Positions 62,225-64,000 of a DNA stretch of 64,000 bases are shown piece by piece; within the stretch, counting starts at the first letter, position 1; every line of letters begins with the position of its first letter. This DNA is from an uncultured Oscillospiraceae bacterium (GTDB lineage Bacteria; Bacillota; Clostridia; Oscillospirales; Ruminococcaceae). Both the position numbers and the translations under genes were made by a program. Below the pieces are notes generated by a model. It saw only the letters and a list, made by a program, of their open reading frames with translations. It was not told the DNA's origin and searched no databases. Location of the stretch: the NCBI GenBank assembly GCA_934466475.1, contig CAKSLI010000006.1, positions 1-64,000 on the forward strand. Direction: 5' to 3'.

Positions 62225-62309
62225 TGGTGGGAGCTGGTGGATTCGAACCACCGAAGCGGAACGCAGCAGATTTACAGTCTGTCCCCTTTGGCCACTCGGG
62301 AAAGCTCCC
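62225..62309 (-). tRNA. tRNA-Tyr (GUA)
   Basis: Acceptor stem GGGAGCT / AGCTCCC, anticodon loop CTGTAAA with anticodon GTA, a long variable arm typical of class II tRNA-Tyr, T-loop TTCGAAT, and CCA encoded. Confidence 0.95.
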
Positions 62310-62338
62310 ACATTATTCAATTTTTCCATTTAAGAAAA

Positions 62339-62414
62339 TGGAGCTGGTGGACGGATTCGAACCCCCGACCTGCTGATTACAAATCAGCTGCTCTACCAGC
62401 TGAGCTACACCAGC
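62339..62414 (-). tRNA. tRNA-Thr (UGU)
   Basis: Acceptor GCTGGTG / CACCAGC, D-arm TAGCTCAGCTGGTAGAGCA, anticodon stem GCTGA / TCAGC with loop TTTGTAA (anticodon TGT), T-loop TTCGAAT, and CCA encoded. It lies 29 bp upstream of tRNA-Tyr on the same strand. Confidence 0.95.
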
Positions 62415-62532
62415 GATAAAAGCCTGTCAGTCATTTAAACATTGCTTGTTCCTGACGACTTGTATATTATAGCACATTATTTTATCTTTGTCAAGTCTTT
62501 TTTCGAAAAAAACTGATTTTTTTTAATTTTTT

Positions 62533-62775
62533 TTATCTGTCGGGGAAATCAATATGTATTCCCATGCCGCGGGCGCGCAGATAAACCGATCTCAGCCTGC
62601 ACAGCACCGCGTTTTCCTCGTATATCAGGGCGTCGATCTCCTCACTGTCCTCCGCGTAGTCAAAGCAGGTGCGCACCTGAGAAAGCCTGTCCACCAGCGC
62701 GGAGTATTCACGCATTAGCTCCTGCTGGCGCAGCTTGTCCGCAGAGGGACGGCGGTTCAGAATATTTTTCAGCAT
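62533..62775 (-). CDS. DUF2508/YaaL-like small protein
   Basis: An 80-aa helical, charged protein resembling the DUF2508 family of Firmicutes, often coded near recR. LMREYSALVDRLSQVRTCFDYAEDSEEIDALIYEE, split across two helices, is the conserved part. ATG 62775 follows AAAGGAG; an ATG at 62790 overlaps that site. Function unknown. Confidence 0.7.
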   Translation of the reverse strand: MLKNILNRRPSADKLRQQELMREYSALVDRLSQVRTCFDYAEDSEEIDALIYEENAVLCRLRSVYLRARGMGIHIDFPDR

Positions 62776-62832
62776 AGCGGCTCCTTTCACATTTTAAGCT
62801 GTATGCTGAAATATATTCTGTGCTGTCCCGGT

Positions 62833-63825
62833 TTATGCCGCCTTGTCGTTTGATTTTTCCGGGCGTACCGCGTTTACGGTATATCCGGCGTCCTCCAGCA
62901 GGGTGATTATCGAAGGCTCGGCGTAGTAGTGCATAGTTCCGACAAAGACGAACCCGAGCTCGCCGTTTTTCAGGCTGTCGCTTATGAACTCTGCCATCAG
63001 CTTCTGGCGGGAGGTGTACATCATGTCGTAGTATTCTTCCCAGTCGGACGGGTTGTCTACGGTTTCAGGATCGTAGACTGAAAGCTCCCGGAAGAATTCA
63101 TCGTCAAAGCTGCTCCACGCCGCATAAAGCTTCCGAGTATCCTCCGCCTGAGCCGCGATATTGTCATCGCCCACGCACTCCGCAAGGGTAGAGAGCTGAA
63201 TGCTCATCGGTATGCTTCCCATCATTCTGTACTGAGCCTCGCCGCCCTCTATCTCGCGCACCTCTTTCCTCTGGCTGTGCGCAAGCTCCAGAAGGAGGGA
63301 CTCCGTGCCGTAGGCCGGATCAAGCCCGGCGCTGTCAGTCACCAGACCGCTTGCAGCTGACGCCCAGAAGAACGGGCAGAGGTATTCCATATTCTGCTGG
63401 TATATGCCCTTTTCGGTGAAAAATCCGAGCGTGTCCGCATAGGAATCTCCTAGCAGCTGTTCCATTGTGGTATCCTCCAGCCGGAGGTATGCGGCACATT
63501 TCCGCTGGAGGGATGCGTTCTGAGAAAACGCCGCGGTGTCCATTTCCGGAGCCACCCATGTGCTGTTGCTGAACGCGTCCAGGACATAATCAGGGTATTT
63601 TGTATCGGAGTTTCCGGCGTGCATGCTTCCAAGCATGAATATCTGCGCGCCAGTGGAGCTGTCCTCGACCACCCAGAAGGGCGGGGTAACGCAGTCCTCC
63701 TGCGCCTGCGGCGCGAGGTCTACTGTGATCGGTTCGCCGGGCTCAGCCCTGAAGCAGCCCATAAGCAGCGAAGCCGCGGCAATCACCGCCGCCGCACGGA
63801 AAAAATCGCTTATCCGTTTCATCAT
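62833..63825 (-). CDS. TraB/GumN-family lipoprotein
   Basis: A 330-aa protein with a signal peptide and lipobox LLMGC. The TraB/GumN fold is indicated by the first GSMHAG and a late FVFVGTMHYYAEPSIITLL, the two GxxH motifs that bind metal in TIKI-type proteases, and by a central APEMD. It is likely anchored outside the membrane; the substrate is unknown. The ATGATG start overlaps the stop of a partial upstream gene. Confidence 0.8.
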   Translation of the reverse strand: MMKRISDFFRAAAVIAAASLLMGCFRAEPGEPITVDLAPQAQEDCVTPPFWVVEDSSTGAQIFMLGSMHAGNSDTKYPDYVLDAFSNSTWVAPEMDTAAFSQNASLQRKCAAYLRLEDTTMEQLLGDSYADTLGFFTEKGIYQQNMEYLCPFFWASAASGLVTDSAGLDPAYGTESLLLELAHSQRKEVREIEGGEAQYRMMGSIPMSIQLSTLAECVGDDNIAAQAEDTRKLYAAWSSFDDEFFRELSVYDPETVDNPSDWEEYYDMMYTSRQKLMAEFISDSLKNGELGFVFVGTMHYYAEPSIITLLEDAGYTVNAVRPEKSNDKAA

Positions 63826-64000
63826 TCTGCCTCTGAAAGCCTGCTGAAGCAGTCGTCGCAGGCTTCTTCCTCAGAGCCGTAATCGCTGAGCTCAAGGCGG
63901 TTGCCGTCCTCGCAGTAATACACCAGCCATCTGCCGCTTTCGTTGGTAAGGCAGATTCGCTGATCTTCATCCTCGCCGGTACCGCAGATATTATAATAGT
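63822..64000 (-). CDS. partial hypothetical protein (cut by the window end)
   Basis: The last 58 codons of a minus-strand gene, ending at a TGA that overlaps the TraB-family start (gaATGAtg). Residues include YYNICGTGEDEDQRICLTN, then GRWLVYYCEDGNRLELSDYG and EEEACDDCFSRLSEAE. The acidic, aromatic pattern recalls small immunity-like or regulatory domains, but the family cannot be named from this piece. Confidence 0.6.
   Translation of the reverse strand, partial: YYNICGTGEDEDQRICLTNESGRWLVYYCEDGNRLELSDYGSEEEACDDCFSRLSEAE

Overview
The window looks like a chromosomal segment of a Gram-positive gut anaerobe of the Ruminococcus / Oscillospiraceae type. Supporting signs are AGGAGG-type ribosome sites, TTGACA-N17-TATAAT promoters, many intrinsic terminators, SAM-I and FMN riboswitches, a HemZ-type radical SAM protein, a YlmC/YmxH sporulation-type protein, a permuted GH3 glucosidase of the kind known from Ruminococcus albus, and a GH43 xylosidase. 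The genus is an inference. No rRNA operon, prophage or CRISPR array is visible.

Layout. 1-5.5 kb: a miniature element joined to an IS1182-type transposase remnant, a methionyl-tRNA-synthetase-like gene and a NatAB-like ABC exporter. 5.7-15.6 kb: a minus-strand operon (GH3 glucosidase, deformylase, esterase, phosphoesterase), then a plus-strand c-di-AMP operon (cdaA with two cyclase domains, cdaR, a FAD protein). 15.6-18.1 kb: an accessory patch with a phosphatase-gene scrap, an AT-rich orphan pilin, the second IS1182 remnant and two miniature elements. 18.1-21.3 kb: a GntR-controlled ABC operon whose promoter/operator matches that of the NatAB-like genes. 21.9-30.8 kb: a solute-binding lipoprotein, then an MMPL transporter with a giant GLUG/coiled surface protein and a TetR regulator. 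31-39.6 kb: GH43, flavoprotein, birA, SRP RNA, dnaX-ybaB-comEC-recR. 40-45 kb: MATE exporter, SAM-riboswitch metK, pyruvate kinase. 45.6-50.7 kb: hemZ and a ter-like nucleotide/RNA-processing module (HAD, PRTase-TRSP-StiP-PELOTA fusion, PHP). 51-58 kb: rpsB-tsf and a GtrB/GtrA-type lipid-linked sugar cluster. 58-64 kb: FMN-riboswitch ribU, GH25 lysozyme, a truncated deacetylase, tRNA-Tyr and tRNA-Thr, and a TraB-family lipoprotein.

The least expected content is between the genes. Six copies of a miniature mobile element share a 17-bp terminal inverted repeat; four are flanked by perfect 4-bp target duplications, and five have shuffled interiors built from recurring hairpin modules. The outward end of the repeat matches the complement of the 16S rRNA 3' end and sits directly in front of the ATG of both IS1182 remnants. 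Two loci on the minus strand carry what looks like one small-RNA family: an own promoter, a variable 5' hairpin, an identical 32-nt linker, and a terminator with compensatory base changes. A third intergenic region holds a separate multi-hairpin RNA candidate. Among proteins, the strongest oddities are the tandem (one degenerate) cyclase CdaA, the single-chain PRTase-TRSP-StiP-PELOTA fusion and the MetRS-like protein with altered signature motifs.
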